NCBI RefSeq assembly: GCF_026151205.1
Contig: NW_026971854.1
Location: forward strand, 1-28,121
DNA from: Bolinopsis microptera
Lineage: Eukaryota > Ctenophora > Tentaculata > Lobata > Bolinopsidae
Reading direction: 5' to 3'
DNA: 28,121 bases
The translations under genes were made by a program, and so were the position numbers. Numbering within the stretch: position 1 is the stretch's first letter; every line of letters starts with the position of its first letter. Shown here piece after piece: positions 8,995 through 18,886 of this stretch. Under the pieces are notes generated by a model that saw only the letters and a program-made list of their open reading frames with translations, had not been told where the DNA came from and ran no database searches.

Positions 8995-11151
8995 GTAAAA
9001 TTATGGCTAAAAACAAGCGAAAAAATAGTTGCTATTAAGTGGTGGCAAAATATTTGCTATAAACTAGCCGCAATCTAGTTGCTAAAAACAAGCGGCTATA
9101 TCAGTTATCAGCGGCTACAGTTGTATATAGTTGCCATAAACTATCGGCAAAATATTTGCTATGAAGAAGCGGCTGTCATTTACCTGCAGCCGCCAGCCTA
9201 GCCACTGATATAAAGCGTTTCCAAACTCTCCAGGATAAATAAAAATAGAAGCAGTTTGAACAAGGCAGATCGTAATTATAGATAATAACTTGTGAAAGTG
9301 GATTTAAAGTTTTATCAAAAAGTGTACTGTACAATGCACGTCGAATTATTTGTGACTACGGTCACTTTGTTTCCATCCAAAACCAGCTGCACTTATATTG
9401 ATATCATCCAATATTCCTTCATAACTTATCCAACGCAGTTGTCCCCTATTTTCTATAGCACTACAGTAAATGTCCCTAAGTATTTTGTGAATAAGTTATT
9501 TTTATCACTATACTGTAATTTGACCAAAACCCATAATTGGGTGAGAAGACCGCTGCCAGTGTCTCTCTTTCCCAAACAAAAGTAAATGATATTAATTTGA
9601 ATGACCTTCTGCAAATGCAAAATGATACCGAGAATGAAATCGGTCGCTCGTTTTTCCCATTCATTCACGGCTTACGAATTGTATAAATAAGTTTCGATTA
9701 ATTGCATCAATCACATGCTGTAAAAATCTATTTTGGTTGCTTTCGGGTCGATACCTAGTATTTCGGGATAATATAAGGGCGGTATAGTTAGTGTCCAATT
9801 AACTGATGTTTATTGAATCGTTATTGCCAAGTACAGCTGCCTTCGGGTAGTTCTTCTTAATCTATTACAATTGTAATTGTAAATGAATGGGAAAAGCGAG
9901 CGACCGATTTCATTCTCGGTATCATTTTGCATTTGCAGACGGTCATTCAAACTAATACCATTTACTTTTGTTTGGAAAAGAGAGACACTGGCAGCGGTCC
10001 ACTCTACCCAATTATGGGTTTTGGTCAAATATTATCTCTTTTTGATTAATGTCAGGGTAATGGGACTACTGCGGAAATACCTTAGTATTGACTATTGCTG
10101 TATAACTACTACAGAAGTAATCCCGATAACACTCGACCCCTGCCTGATCCAGATGATGTCACCATTTTACCTTCACACAGACATCAAACGCTATAAGAAG
10201 ATGACGATCAGACCTCGTTAATGTCAGGGTACTTTACAAAGTCGAAATATAAAGTGATAACTTCATTGATAAGGACGCAATTTCAACGATTTCGAAATGT
10301 TACCTTTGAAAACATTTCCTTGTGTTTAGATAAGCATATCTGTCGATCACTGACTGAATATGCCACTTTATACTCATTCAAGTTGGCATTAAATTCATAT
10401 ATAATGCCATTTAACTGTCGTGGGAAAGCAGAATCTAATCGACATCACGAATGGGCAAAATTCTCACCTTTTGCACGTGCAAACTTTGAGCGGACGTTGC
10501 GTGCGCATTTAATATTGAATCACCGTAAATTTTTGCATGTTGGTATTTTATATAAAGTTTGATAAACGAACAAAGTTTCAAAAGATTTCAATGAGAACTT
10601 ACATTTCAACGGGACTCAAAAGTTGGTAAAAATCGTGTAAATAGCAATTTTCAGTGATTTTAGCAATTTTCAATCAATTTAGGCGTGTCCCCACGTGTGC
10701 AACTTTTCGATTTTCAACTTTTAAATTCGCCTAATGCACAATATAGACCTATAGGAAGCAGAACTAAGCTCCACAACCCAAGGGATGGCCCAACACCAGA
10801 GAATACTAAATCACAAAATGAGTGTTTTAATAAAATTATTCTGAACTTAAAATATGCCTGCTGAACTACTTTCGGTGAGTCTTTATGCCTGAAAAACAGT
10901 AAAGGGGGTATAATAGTATAGGGGGTAAATAGTATAGTGAGTATAATGGTGGCGGTCGTGCTTGCCAGCACTGTGATATCAGGTTGCTGACTAAAACCCT
11001 TGTACGTTAAAAACTGCCTGTGCAACCAATTAACCAAAGCTCTGCGCTGTCGTTTCGAGTTCTTATATCCACACAGTTCTATAATTTACAACAACCAGCT
11101 TAGCTACTTGTATTGTTAGCCTTTATTAATATATCAATACTATTTTGTCAG
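8995..11151 (+). other. Intron of the LASP-like gene
   Basis: A 2157-bp phase-0 intron from GTAAAA at 8995 to TTTGTCAG at 11151. It contains a patch of internally repeated words (GCTAAAAACAAGCG, GCAAAATATTTGCTAT) at 9000-9190, a long inverted repeat at 9522-10029 (separate entry), and a 14-bp direct repeat TTAATGTCAGGGTA at 10046-10059 and 10218-10231 around a 158-bp segment. No coding sequence is evident in the rest; open frames such as those at 10221-10562 and 10714-11037 lack any recognisable domain. Confidence 0.6.
9522..10029. repeat. Inverted repeat, ~148-bp arms, ~214-bp spacer
   Basis: The left arm, about 9522-9668, starting at TTTGACCAAAACCCATAAT, is the reverse complement, with roughly ten differences, of about 9883-10029, which ends ATTATGGGTTTTGGTCAAA. 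Either two copies of one small element inserted head to head, or this is a small fold-back element. No transposase and no clear target duplication were found. The matching short open frames in the two arms (minus and plus) are mirror images and not genes. Confidence 0.82.
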
Positions 11152-11292
11152 GTCGACAGTGACGAAGAGGCAGTAGTAGAGCCCCCAGCCCCTGAAGAAG
11201 AAGCCGCGCCCCCTGCTGCTGAAGAAGCACCTCCTGCTCCTGAAGAGGAAGTGGCTGCTGAACCCCCTGCTCCTGTCGAAACAGTTCCTCAG
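11152..11292 (+). CDS. LASP: LASP-like gene, linker exon 2 (Pro/Glu/Ala-rich)
   Basis: A 141-nt phase-0/phase-0 exon between acceptor TTTTGTCAG (ending 11151) and donor CAG|GTTCGG (11293). It encodes 47 residues starting VDSDEEAVVEPPAPEEEAAP and ending PAPVETVPQ. The repeated PAPEEE/APPAAEE blocks indicate a disordered acidic spacer grown by codon-level repetition (GAAGAA, CCTGCT). It continues the character of the exon at 8636 and leads directly into the SH3 exon at 12785 in phase 0, or into the short stop-bearing exon at 11407. Confidence 0.8.
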
Positions 11293-12784
11293 GTTCGGCT
11301 CACTTTTCTGGCACCCGCATGAAAGTTCGATTTCCCCCTTTTTTAGAATTTTGAAGTTAAGCTTGTAGGCTTTTCGGCAGCACTAAATGAAATTTATCTA
11401 AAATAGGAAGAAAACGAAGAGGCAACCGAATAAGTAAGTGAGCTGTGCAAATCTTACCACGTGACAGCCACGTGACCAACTAATTCAGTAATTAATTGTT
11501 TAATTAGTGTTCATAAGTTTTGTAATGTTGGCTGTTTGAACTGTCTGTTGGCAGAAATTAACATGTAATCATTGTCTCAAAGTATAGTTGTTAAGGTGAT
11601 GTACTAATGTGGGCTGCGGTGTTGAGCAGAGCGTTATATTGTGCTGCATAACTTGTCGAAATATCAGAGTCACTGGTTTTATAGCGTTTAGTAAAAATAT
11701 GCTTTTAGAATAAAAAGAAAGCGCTGACGCAGCTTTGTTTTTCTGCTACGATTTAGGATTCCTATAGAAAATGTAAAATTAAATGTAAATTAAATGTACA
11801 TTAAAATAGTTGTTGAGTTGAAGATAACAAGTGGCCTCAGCTAACTATTTCAGAGCGCCTGATTCCGTAGTTGGTAAGTGCGGCCCTCAGGCCCAGCATC
11901 ACTTCAAGTGCCTCTGTCTTATGAAGCACTTCAATTATAATTACCAGTGATTATTTCCCCACATCTTATAATAGCACACAAGTCACTCAATTCACTGTCG
12001 AGGTCTTCAGGTCTTCAGAGTCTTCTATTCAGTTCAGAGTTTTCTACCTACAATTATTTAGGATAGTAATCACACAACCTTTCTTCATCTACCTATTTTC
12101 GAGTGTCCCTTAAGCAGCTAACGTCTGTTTACAACATGTTTCCCTCATTTAAACATTTATTTAACCGTGTGAGATTGAACGAATTCCTTACTTGTCGAAA
12201 AACCCATTTAGTTGGACCTTTGCTTTGTCACGAAGGGTCAACAATCAGAATCCCCCTGGCTATATATGGTTGGTAACAGCTTCTTAGCGCTTTGGAAGTA
12301 TGGTGGTGGCCGGTGAACTTGGACTCGCAAAATCGATCAGAAACTGAAGAAATTATTGACTGGTATGCAGAGCAGTTGACGTTATTGACTGAGATGCAGA
12401 GCAGTTGACGCCTGACAGTGACCGCCACGACAGAGCTGTCATAGTCTCACAGGGATTCTGATGTTTGACTAACTTTGTTCCTTTCCACTCTTAATATCAT
12501 CATCGATGAGACAGATTTTAGCAATAGACGATCTTACTTTTTTATCTTTAAAAAAAAACAAAAAATAAAACCCCTAACTGAGCGATAATATGTCTCCTTC
12601 AATGAAAAGCACCGTGCTTAACACGGAACTAAACCTTAAGTTTCTCCTGCCGCATTTACCAACTATAATTTGTATATCCTTTCCATTTTCATGCAAGTGA
12701 TTCTTTCAAAGGCCCTAGATAACCTTCTTAAATGTCTTATCGCATGTCCAAGATAAACATAGCTTAATTATAACGTTTTTTCAG
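11293..12784 (+). other. Intron of the LASP-like gene containing an alternative exon
   Basis: A phase-0 intron ending ACGTTTTTTCAG at 12784. Apart from the exon candidate at 11407-11433 it is AT-rich and non-coding by eye. A tandem duplication of 29 bp (TTATTGACT.GTATGCAGAG... type unit) lies at 12353-12410, and repeated AGGTCTTCAG/TTCAGAGT words occur around 12000-12045. Confidence 0.6.
11407..11433 (+). CDS. LASP: Candidate alternative terminal exon of the LASP-like gene
   Basis: After acceptor ATCTAAAATAG (ending 11406), 27 nt read in phase 0 as EENEEATE followed by TAA (11431-11433), and the next bases are a perfect donor, GTAAGT. The acidic composition continues the linker of the preceding exon, which argues that this is a real exon rather than chance. 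If included after 11292 the protein would end here without SH3; if skipped, translation runs into the SH3 exon. Whether the mRNA is then spliced onward or ends nearby cannot be told; a stop right before a downstream junction could also make it a decay-triggering exon. Confidence 0.5.
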   Translation, partial: EENEEATE

Positions 12785-12955
12785 TTTGTTGCCGTGTATG
12801 AGTACGACGCTGCCGATGAGGACGAGGTCACGATCAAGGAGGGAGATATTATTATCAATGCGGAAATTGTTGCGGAAGGTTGGATGGTCGGAACAAATTC
12901 TCGAACGGGACATACTGGCATGATGCCAAGCAACTACGTTGAACCCCAATCTTGA
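12785..12955 (+). CDS. LASP: LASP-like gene, terminal exon: SH3 domain and stop
   Basis: The acceptor TTTTTTCAG ends at 12784. The exon encodes a complete SH3 domain in 56 residues and stops at TGA 12953-12955. Landmarks: the ALYDY-like motif as VAVYEYDAADEDEVTI, the n-Src region with EGDIIINAE, the conserved Trp in EGWMVGT, the RTGHTGMMPSNYVE strand and 3-10 helix. This pattern (DEDEV, DGW/EGWM-GT, RTG-TGM-P-NYVE) is specific to the nebulin/nebulette/LASP subgroup of SH3 domains, which bind proline-rich partners such as zyxin, palladin or VASP in other animals. With the nebulin-repeat exon at 1483 it identifies the gene as LASP-family. The C-terminus PQS is slightly longer than in vertebrate LASP1. 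Confidence 0.92.
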   Translation, partial: FVAVYEYDAADEDEVTIKEGDIIINAEIVAEGWMVGTNSRTGHTGMMPSNYVEPQS

Positions 12956-14090
12956 ATTTTTATGACTTGTGCATAATTAAGTGAATTTTGAAAATTTGTT
13001 TTTAAAATTTTTGCTACAAAATGTCTCCTTGAAATTAAATGTTTCGCAAATCACGTTTTTATGACAACCGTAGATTTATCATTTTTACTCTCGATTAAAA
13101 TTATATTTTTCAATATTGTACATATCATACGCATGGATGATTTATTGATATAGGGAAATTGCGCTTTGAGGCTGTTTTTATGCTGGTTAAGCCATGTACC
13201 AAACATTTTCATCGTCATTTTATTTTCATTTACGATTGAGTCATTTTAGAGCGTAATCGCAAAAATTGCTCCTTCAGTCACATCGAATTGAATTATTTTG
13301 AAACTTTCAAAAGATGTTGATTTTTAAAATGTTCGTGCTTAAGCATTAAGCTTTATTTTATTTGATTTTACGTGGCTATGGATGGAAACTCTTTTTATTA
13401 AATTATTAGGCTTGACCGCTTTTGAGTCGTTTAACTCTAGATAAATATATTTTGAGTCTAATTTTGAGTCTAATGCCAAGGCTGATGAAAATCTATTGAT
13501 ATTCTCAAAGTTTATTAACCAAACCGATATTTTACTTCATGCCTGTCGTTAAAAGGATCAAACCTTTGAACGAGTTTTTAGAACAGTATGAGATAATTCA
13601 CATAAAATGTACTTGCCTGGCCTGACACCAGACACACGTGTCCAGTGTCCCCTCTTGAGCCTCCGAAAATAGTTGAGGTCGCAACGTCAAGCGTCAGACG
13701 AACGTACGTACTGGCATTTAGGTAATTTAACGGCGGACATTGCACGTAACGCACATGATACAGTGGGTCTGATGCCATATGTTTTGGTCGTTTTTGACGT
13801 GCGCTCGAGTTTAAGTGTATGCCAGTATGTCACGTGATATTAAATTGGCAGTAAGTCTGGCAACTTCGTCTAGTAGACCATACTTTGGCGACCGTGTGTT
13901 AGTGTCACGAGCCCGTCAACAGATTGCCAAGTTTCAAACGTAGTTGTAAGCTATTTCTTTTGCGAATTTTCTGCTAACGTATTATATTAGTGGTCCGATG
14001 TAATCAGCCTTAAAAGGAGTGTGAATATCAACTAATTCGACCTTTAGCACCCCAGTGGAGACTTTAGCCATATTGTTTTGACACTTGACA
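12956..14090 (+). other. 3' UTR of the LASP-like gene and intergenic DNA
   Basis: The first few hundred bases are T-rich and carry ATTAAA-type polyadenylation words (about 13034, 13094 and 13397); no AATAAA was spotted, so the 3' end is uncertain. From about 13570 the sequence becomes more GC- and CpG-rich, with CACGTG words near 13637 and 13832. A 66-codon open frame on the minus strand (13578-13778) has no recognisable domain. The stretch ends at the first 44-bp direct repeat bounding the retrotransposon nest. Confidence 0.5.
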
Positions 14091-14134
14091 TTGATACGAG
14101 CTCAGGGCTGGTTAATCTACGTCACGGTACGCGT
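14091..14134. repeat. 44-bp direct repeat, left copy
   Basis: Begins TTGATACGAGCTCAGGGCTG and ends GGTACGCGT. It is identical to 27827-27870. It marks the left edge of the retrotransposon nest: the outer element's coding sequence starts immediately after it, and the flanks outside the two copies do not match each other. The simplest reading is the target-site duplication of the outermost retrotransposon. Confidence 0.85.
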
Positions 14135-14479
14135 AGACCTCTCTATACAGAAGGGTGGTGTGCCAGGCGTCCGTGGGTGCACGGAGCATTTTGGTGCCAT
14201 GTGGGAGGTACTGAAGGAGGCAAAGGTCAAGAAGAAGGATCTGAGTGTGGTATGGCTTGACCTGGCTAACGCTTACGGAGCGGTACCCCATGTTCTGATT
14301 GCCAGGGCCCTCCGTTTCTACAACGTCCCCGAGAAGGTTATCAATATTATCCTACGGTACTTCTCCGGGGTATTCGGAAGGTTCTCCTCAAGAACGGTGA
14401 CATCAGACTGGCAGCAGTTTGAGATAGGAATCTTCATGGGGTGCAGGTGTGTGATATCAGTCATCTTGTTTGTCTTGTG
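14135..14479 (+). pseudogene. Outer element RT, N-terminal fragment (split by insertion)
   Basis: Encodes the fingers and palm start of a non-LTR reverse transcriptase: SIQKGGVPGVRGCTEHF, then VVWLDLANAYGAVPH (motif A with the catalytic Asp in LDLANAYG), then the SVILFVL strand following the GxxxGC turn (motif B region). The frame is open through the 44-bp repeat upstream, but that part is flanking DNA. It stops at a TGA (14478-14480) created by the junction with the inserted RTE-like element; the same frame resumes at 17023 as VLCMNLG. Neighbouring families of this type read ILFALAMN at this point. The start of the RT and anything before it are missing. Confidence 0.78.
14471..14479. repeat. 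Target-site duplication of RTE-like insertion, left copy
   Basis: TGTCTTGTG, identical to 17023-17031. The two copies flank the inserted RTE-like element. Confidence 0.85.
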
Positions 14480-16983
14480 AATCCAATGATAACGGAAAAC
14501 GGATGCTAGATTTCTGTACTATGCACCAGCTGACGATCGGAGGCACACTTTTTGAACACAAGGATATCCACAAGACAACATGGAGATCCCCAAATGGTAA
14601 CACCGTCACTCAAATTGACCATATTTGTATTTCAACGAGATGGAGCCATTCATTGCTTGATGTCAGGAGCATGAGAGGAGCAGATATAAATACTACTCAC
14701 TACCTGGTAAGAGGATATGTATCTATTAAGCTTAAGTGTCCACAGAAAAGAAAGAAGCGTGTAAGACAGCCTGCTTTAGAGAACTTGCGTGATAGATCTA
14801 AGAGCCAGGAATATAGTAACAAAATAGCTGAAAAATACTATACCAACGATCAGGAGCTTGGAAACTCTCCTTTAGAAGAACAATGGAAGAAATTGAGAGA
14901 CATTATAACTGATATCTCGTTTGAAGTTCTGGGTGAAAGGGGCCGGAAAAAGAGAACAGAACATCTCTCAAAGGATACTAAGAATCTCCTAAAAGAACGA
15001 GGTGAGATTAAAAAGAAACCTAGTACTGCTGAGAATCGTGCTAAGTACTCGCAGATTAACGGTCTTGTTAGGCAGAACTGTAAAAGAGATGATAATGCCT
15101 GGGCTGTTAGAGTAGCTGAGGAATTGGAAGAGGCTGCCAAGCAGGGTCAACAAAGAGATGTGTGGCAGAAAATAAAATCCCTTACAAACAAGAGAGTAAA
15201 CAGATCTGCGGCAGTGCGGGATAAGAATGGGACACTTATATCAGATCCCGAAGCTCAGTCACATCGCTGGGCCGAATATTTTGAAGAACTCTTGACGCCA
15301 GCAGCAGATGCGGTGGATTTCTCTCTATTGGATGAGGACGAAAAGGTACTTTCTTTTGAATATCTTAGTAATGATGATGAGCCACCGTCCTTGTTTGAAA
15401 TTGAGGAAGCTATCAAGAAGTTGAAGAACTACAAAAGTGCTGGAATTGATGAAATTTCAAATGAGCAGTTAAAGTACGGTTCTCCTGGACTTCTGCCTTG
15501 GTTAAAAGATTTGTTTGAAACTGTATGGAAAAGTGAGGATATTCCTAGTGATTGGAGGAAAGGAATCATCACCATCATCCCAAAGAAAGGGGACCTCACA
15601 TATTGCAACAACAACAGAGGGATAACTCTACGCTCCACCGTATCGAAGTTATTTCAAATCGTGTTGTTAAAAAGACTAAGTAATGGGCTTGAAAAGTTAC
15701 TTAGAGAAAATCAGTGTGGTTTTAGGAGAAACCGTTCTTGTATAGATCAGCTATACTCCCTTCATTGTATAATACACAATTGTATAGAATTCAACGTCCC
15801 TTTGTATATAAACTTTATTGATTTTAAAGCTGCTTTTGATTCAATCAATCGTGACTTTATTTGGAAAGCTTTTGAACATTATGGTCTTCCAACAAAATAC
15901 ATCAATGTTTTCAAAGCGTTCTTTAGAGCAACTGAAAGTGCAGTTCGTGTCAATGGGGAATTGACAAGATGGTTTGATGTCGATTCGGGGACTGGACAAG
16001 GTGATGTGCAAGGGCCTCCCATTTTCAACCTTGTACTTAACTGGGGATTAGAACTTGCCGAGAAGTTTAAAAATATATCGCGTGGTTTTACTCTTCAGTA
16101 CAGACAAAGTTCCAGACAACCGGAAAAATGTGTCATTGATTTGGACTATGCTGATGACATAGCAGGCATGGATGACACTGTCGAGGGACTGCAAGAAACA
16201 ACGGACAATATTGCGAAATACTGTGGGCTTGGGGGTTTAAAGATGAACGCAAAGAAAACAGAGATCATGGTAATTGGGAAAGATACGTCGCAGCACCCAC
16301 TCCCAGAGAATAGGACCATAGATATTACTGTCGATGGAAACTCTGCAAAGCAGGTCACTCAATTCACTTATTTGGGTGCCAAAATTACATCGGATGGCAA
16401 GATCGATAAAGAAATAAGTGTCAGGATTGGAAAAGCAACCGGAGCTTTTAACCAACTCAATAACATTTGGAAGAATAAGAACATAAGCATTAACAACAAA
16501 GTGCGAATCTACATCGCAGCTGTTCTTACCATTCTGACCTATGGAAGTGAGATATGGAACACGACTCAAGTGCAGACAAGAAGATTAGAGTCTTTCCATC
16601 AGTACTGCTTACGCAGAATCCTGAGAGTGAGGTGGTTCCATCGAGTAAGAAATGAAGATGTTTTAAGAAGGGCATCAATAACTGCTCTTACTGACATAAT
16701 AGCAACAAAACGGCTACGTTGGTTTGGACATGTCAGTAGAATGCCTGAAGATCGGTTACCTAACTATCTACTTGAATGGAAACCCAAGCATGGGAAACGA
16801 TCAAGAGGCAGGCCTAGGAAGAGCTTAAATGATGTATTTATTGAAGATGCTGAGCAGAGATTGGATCGTAATGGACTCACGATTGATTGTATGAGAAGAT
16901 TGGCTGCAGATCGAAAAGGATGGAGAAATATTACCCGCCGAAGTTGTATAATACAAAGTAATGACGCAGATGACGCAGACTAA
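14480..16983 (+). pseudogene. RTE-like endonuclease-reverse transcriptase, 5'-truncated
   Basis: About 830 codons remain. Order: the last ~80 residues of an exonuclease-endonuclease-phosphatase domain (NGKRMLDFCTMHQLTIGGT, TTWRSPNG, QIDHI); a basic linker; RT with FIDFKAAFDS (residues ~450-460 counted from 14470), GTGQGDVQGPPIFN and LDYADDIAG (~558), carrying the catalytic Asp residues; and a C-terminal RTE/BovB-style tail (LRWFGHVSRMPEDRLPNYLL, GKRSRGRPRK). In place of the usual endonuclease end S-D-H-H it reads NTTHYLV, so the catalytic Asp is gone. There is no native start codon: the open frame at 14470 begins in duplicated target DNA. The protein is therefore not functional as a full element, although the RT motifs look intact. 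Confidence 0.82.
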
Positions 16984-17022
16984 TCCTTTTGGATGGAGAT
17001 CTCGCCATGTAACATGTATGTA
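14480..17022 (+). mobile_element. 5'-truncated RTE-like non-LTR retrotransposon, nested
   Basis: 2.54 kb inserted into the RT of the outer element, flanked by the 9-bp duplication TGTCTTGTG. The 5' end is cut inside the endonuclease domain. The 3' UTR is very short (about 39 bp after the stop at 16983) and ends CATGTAACATGTATGTA, an ATGT-type simple repeat; short UTRs and microsatellite tails are typical of the RTE group. The reading frame is uninterrupted, pointing to a young insertion. The insertion is in the same orientation as its host. Confidence 0.82.
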
Positions 17023-17031
17023 TGTCTTGTG
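17023..17031. repeat. Target-site duplication of RTE-like insertion, right copy
   Basis: TGTCTTGTG, matching 14471-14479. Joining the outer element through a single copy keeps codons in register (VLCMNL across the junction). Confidence 0.85.
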
Positions 17032-18886
17032 CATGAACCTAGGGCATGAACACCTAAAGTCTAAGGTTCCGAAAAGCATTGAGTACATCAAGGATGACAC
17101 ACCGATACCAACTCTGAAGCTGTTTATGGACGATAGCTGTCTGACGACCGCACGTGCAGAGGATATGCAAACGTTACTTAATGTGTTTCAGAAGTACGTG
17201 GACTGGTCCAGATTTAAGTTAAAGTCCTCCAAGTCCAGAGCACTGGTGTTGAAGAAGGGAGTGGCTGTGAGGTGGGTTGAGGAGGTAGTGGTAGGAGAGG
17301 AGGAGGTGGAGAGAGAAGAGTTGTGTTTGCAGTTGGGTGGTGAGGTGATTCCGAATGTGTCCGAGAAGCCGATAAAATTCCTTGGGAGATGGATAAGAGT
17401 GGAAGGAAATGACAAATCAGTCATCGACTCAACCAAGGTCGACCTTAACACTTTTCTTCGGAGACTCGATGAAAGTTCCCTTACTGGACTCCAGAAGTGC
17501 TGGGGATATCAGTACATGGTCCTTCCAAAACTGAAGTGGCCTCTTGCCATCTATGATATTCCGATCACAACAGTTACTAGATGGGAACAGAATACCAATA
17601 GTTTCCTCAGGAAGTGGTTAGGGGTGGGGCACACTCTGAGTGGTCTTTGTCTGTTTAGTCAATCATCCAGTGTGGCCTTACCGGTGAGCATTTTGACAGA
17701 TACATGGAAGATAGAGAAGTGTCGACTGTTGCAATCCTATCAGACATCTAAGGATGACCTGATTAAAGCAGTCCAGCCCCAAGTTCGTTCTGGTAGAGTT
17801 TGGAGGCCTGAGACAGAACTGGAAGAGGCCAGAAGAGATTTGGTCTGTGAATCGGTGCGAGGGATGGTGCAACCTCAAAAAAGAGTTGGCATCGGTTTTG
17901 GTGACTGGAAAAAACCTTGGGAGAGGATGGATGAGCGGGAAAGAGAGAGGGAGGTTATGCTGAGAGTGAAGGAGAACATTGAAAGAGAGAGGGAGGTGCA
18001 AGTAGGTTCTCTGGAGATGCAGAGCAGGTGGGGTGAGTGGAGAGAGCTCGTAATGAAGACAGATTTGAGCTGGCATACACTTTTTAAGTATGGTGAATCA
18101 CTTATTGGGTTCATGCTAAGTGCTGTGTACGGCACCCTCTTAACCCCCTCTATGGTTTCCAAGTGGAGTGAAGATGAGGATGGGAAGTGCAAGTTATGTG
18201 AGGAGAGGATGGGCACCATTCAGCACATTTTGGCTGGGTGTAAGGTGGCCCTTAGTCAAGGAAGATATAGATGGCGGCACGACAAGGTTCTGAAGCAGAT
18301 CTCTGAACAGGTTGTCTTCCATTGTGATCGCCGAGTGAACACTTATAAGAACAAGGCCGGCGATGGAAGGCAGTTCATTGATTTTGTTCCTGCTGGGAAA
18401 AGAAAAGCAGGTACAGACGACCGGAAGGAGAGTCGTGGTTTTGGGATCCTGAGTGGGTATCGGGATTGGATAGTGCTGTCAGACCTTGAGGGGCAGCTTA
18501 AGTTTCCCAGTGAGATTGTGGAAACACGGCTGAGGCCGGACCTTGTGATATTCTCAAGGTCGGCAAAGACAGTTATTTGGTGGGAGCTAACAGTACCATC
18601 TGAAGAGCGGATCGCTGAATCGCACGACTACAAGCTCGACCGATACAGCGGTCTGCAGGCTGTGATTCAGGCGAAAGGTTGGTGCTGTTATAATGCCGCA
18701 GTCGAAGTTGGAGCTAGGGGAGTGGTTGCGCAGAGTTTGGAGAGAGCTGCGAGGAGGATTGGTTTTAGGGGAAGAGAGCTGAAGAAGCTGGTACGGGACA
18801 GCGGGAAAGAGGCAGCCCACTGTTCCAGATGGATTTACTTGTTATCGAGAAAGAGGGAGTGGGAGTTCAGGAAGGTTGGAGCTTGA
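17032..18886 (+). pseudogene. Outer element: RT C-terminal part, zinc knuckle, probable restriction-like endonuclease
   Basis: Continues the RT interrupted at 14479. Domains in order (residue numbers from the open frame at 16961): RT motif C as LKLFMDDSC (~52-57), thumb with KSSKSRALVLKKG and KFLGRW, a long helical basic region with many ERERE stretches, a zinc-knuckle CKLCEERMGTIQHILAGC (C-x2-C-x8-H-x4-C, ~409-426), the segment GRYRWRHDKVLK, then RPDLVIF...WWELTVPSEER (~525-550) and KLDRY. The RPD-x(n)-E-x-T arrangement after a Cys/His motif resembles the C-terminal restriction-like nuclease of R2-type elements. The frame is intact to TGA at 18884-18886. The upstream stretch 16961-17022 belongs to the inserted element. 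Clade assignment is inference; RT identity is firm. Confidence 0.75.

Noticed and set aside
10221-11037. Open frames of 107-113 codons on both strands in the intron
   Set aside because: No domain or composition typical of protein, no splice support, and they are in AT-rich repeat-prone DNA.
13578-13778. 66-codon minus-strand frame with a GC-AG style donor possibility, as first exon of a divergent gene
   Set aside because: No recognisable domain, no partner exon to the left, and it would run into the LASP-like 3' end.
14470-14479. Start codon of the RTE-like protein at 14470
   Set aside because: The codon is TTG and lies in the host element's target site; the inserted element begins at about 14480 within its endonuclease domain.
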